Assembly: GCA_046329195.1 (NCBI GenBank) | Contig: JAXLVB010000002.1 | Span: 744,001-808,000, forward strand | Source of the DNA: JAXLVB01 sp046329195 | GTDB lineage: Bacteria > Bacteroidota > Bacteroidia > Cytophagales > Spirosomataceae | Length of the DNA: 64,000 bases | Direction of reading: 5' to 3' | In this document: positions 63,415-64,000 of the stretch, piece by piece | How the letters are laid out: every line of letters begins with the position of its first letter | Position numbering within the stretch: position 1 is the first letter of the stretch | Notes under the pieces: generated by a model | What the model was told of the DNA's origin: nothing | Seen by the model: the letters and a program-made list of their open reading frames with translations, nothing else | The model's database searches: none | Made by a program: the position numbers and the translations under genes

Positions 63415-64000
63415 TTACTCGTTCTTATACACAACCCCTTCTTTCATGACAAATTTCATAGCTTGCAATGTCTTGATATTTTTGGTGGGGTCCTCGTCAG
63501 AAGCAATGATATCGGCCAATTTTCCAGCTTCAATAGAGCCTAATTGGTCTTTTACTCCCAAAATGCCAGCATTAGTCATCGTAGCTGCTTGAATTGCTTC
63601 CATCGCTGGCATCCCTGCCTCTACCATATACTCAAATTCTTTGGCGTTGTAGCCATGCACATACACACCCGCATCGGTACCGAAGGCGATTTTTACTCCT
63701 GCTTTGTAGGCTTTAGCAAAAGTAGCTTGGATTTTAGGACCAATGGCAAGGGCTTTAGGTGTCACAAGTGCCGAATAATACCCAAAAATACGGGCTGAAT
63801 CAGATGACACTTTACCAGCAATAATGGTTGCTACCATGTACGTTCCTTTTTGTTTCATCAGGTCAATACACTCATCGTCAATCAACGAACCGTGCTCAAT
63901 CGTGGTCACCCCACCCAAAATGGCTCTTTTGGCGCCTTCTGCCCCGTGTGCGTGAGCGGCTACGTGGTAACCATAATCTTTAGCTGTTTCCACAATCGCT
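63415..64000 (-). CDS. amidohydrolase family protein, 5' part missing at window edge
   Basis: The frame is open at base 64000 and continues outside; 194 residues are visible. It is the C-terminal half of a metal-dependent amidohydrolase of the imidazolonepropionase/prolidase-like type: VAAHAHG and TTIEHGS carry metal-binding histidines, FGTDAG the conserved Asp, and GSIEAGKLADII the typical closing strand. Members of this branch are often exported and hydrolyse dipeptides or cyclic amides; the signal peptide, if any, is outside the window. Confidence 0.9.
   Translation of the reverse strand, partial: AIVETAKDYGYHVAAHAHGAEGAKRAILGGVTTIEHGSLIDDECIDLMKQKGTYMVATIIAGKVSSDSARIFGYYSALVTPKALAIGPKIQATFAKAYKAGVKIAFGTDAGVYVHGYNAKEFEYMVEAGMPAMEAIQAATMTNAGILGVKDQLGSIEAGKLADIIASDEDPTKNIKTLQAMKFVMKEGVVYKNE

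Noticed and set aside
1..64000. CRISPR arrays, tRNA or rRNA genes, IS transposases, prophage genes
   Set aside because: Looked for on both strands; no spaced direct repeats, no cloverleaf with a T-loop consensus, and no recognisable transposase, integrase or phage protein.

Overview
The window reads as chromosomal DNA of a Bacteroidota bacterium, most likely of the Cytophagales (Runella/Emticicia/Spirosoma-like; this rank is inference). Supporting signs are the family content (DUF5686 outer-membrane barrels with a CarboxypepD_reg domain, DUF3857/transglutaminase, DUF4450, BatA/DUF4159/DUF4175 operon, LytS-type sensors with periplasmic propellers), weak Shine-Dalgarno sequences, and a few TAnnTTTG -7 promoter motifs typical of the phylum. 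I saw no phage, IS transposase, CRISPR array, rRNA or tRNA.

Layout. 1-5.3 kb (minus): operon DUF4159 - MoxR ATPase - DUF58 - small lipoprotein - BatA-like - DUF4175-like, running off the left edge. 5.4-11.6 kb (minus): two tandem TldD/TldE metalloprotease pairs, both TldD copies with twin-arginine signals. 11.8-21.4 kb: DinB, DUF3857/transglutaminase, DUF5686, ABM-like, DsrE, DUF1059 (58 aa), Crp/Fnr, an exported unknown and a methyltransferase. 21.4-31.4 kb (minus): one LytTR response regulator followed by three tandem paralogous propeller sensor kinases. 31.6-34.2 kb (plus): a globin and then a conspicuously AT-rich patch of small orphan genes, one Imm26-like and one apparently split by a one-base deletion. 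34.3-37.4 kb: DUF779 and aldehyde dehydrogenase with a divergent AraC regulator. 37.8-40.1 kb (minus): PadR - HAAS/DUF1700-like membrane protein - secreted alpha/beta hydrolase, with 4-bp overlaps. 40.4-49.0 kb (plus): OmpR-type regulator, histidine kinase, small membrane protein and a complete RND efflux system closed by a good terminator. 49.3-56.3 kb: RNA methyltransferase, exported YG-rich protein, EVE, menB, DUF2452 on the minus strand; Rieske lipoprotein, menE and an unknown on the plus strand. 56.3-64.0 kb: DUF4450 glycosidase-like protein, DinB, folD, VOC protein, M1 aminopeptidase, and an amidohydrolase cut by the right edge.

Functionally, the window combines cell-envelope stress and signalling (MoxR/Bat operon, LytTR with three sensors, two-component system with RND pump), exported peptide hydrolysis (TldD/E pairs, M1 peptidase, amidohydrolase), menaquinone synthesis (menB, menE) and housekeeping (folD). 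Parts that are not routine are the one-regulator/three-sensor operon, the duplicated Tat-TldD/TldE pairs, the AT-rich orphan immunity-like patch with its broken gene, and a nested palindromic element at 12416-12529.
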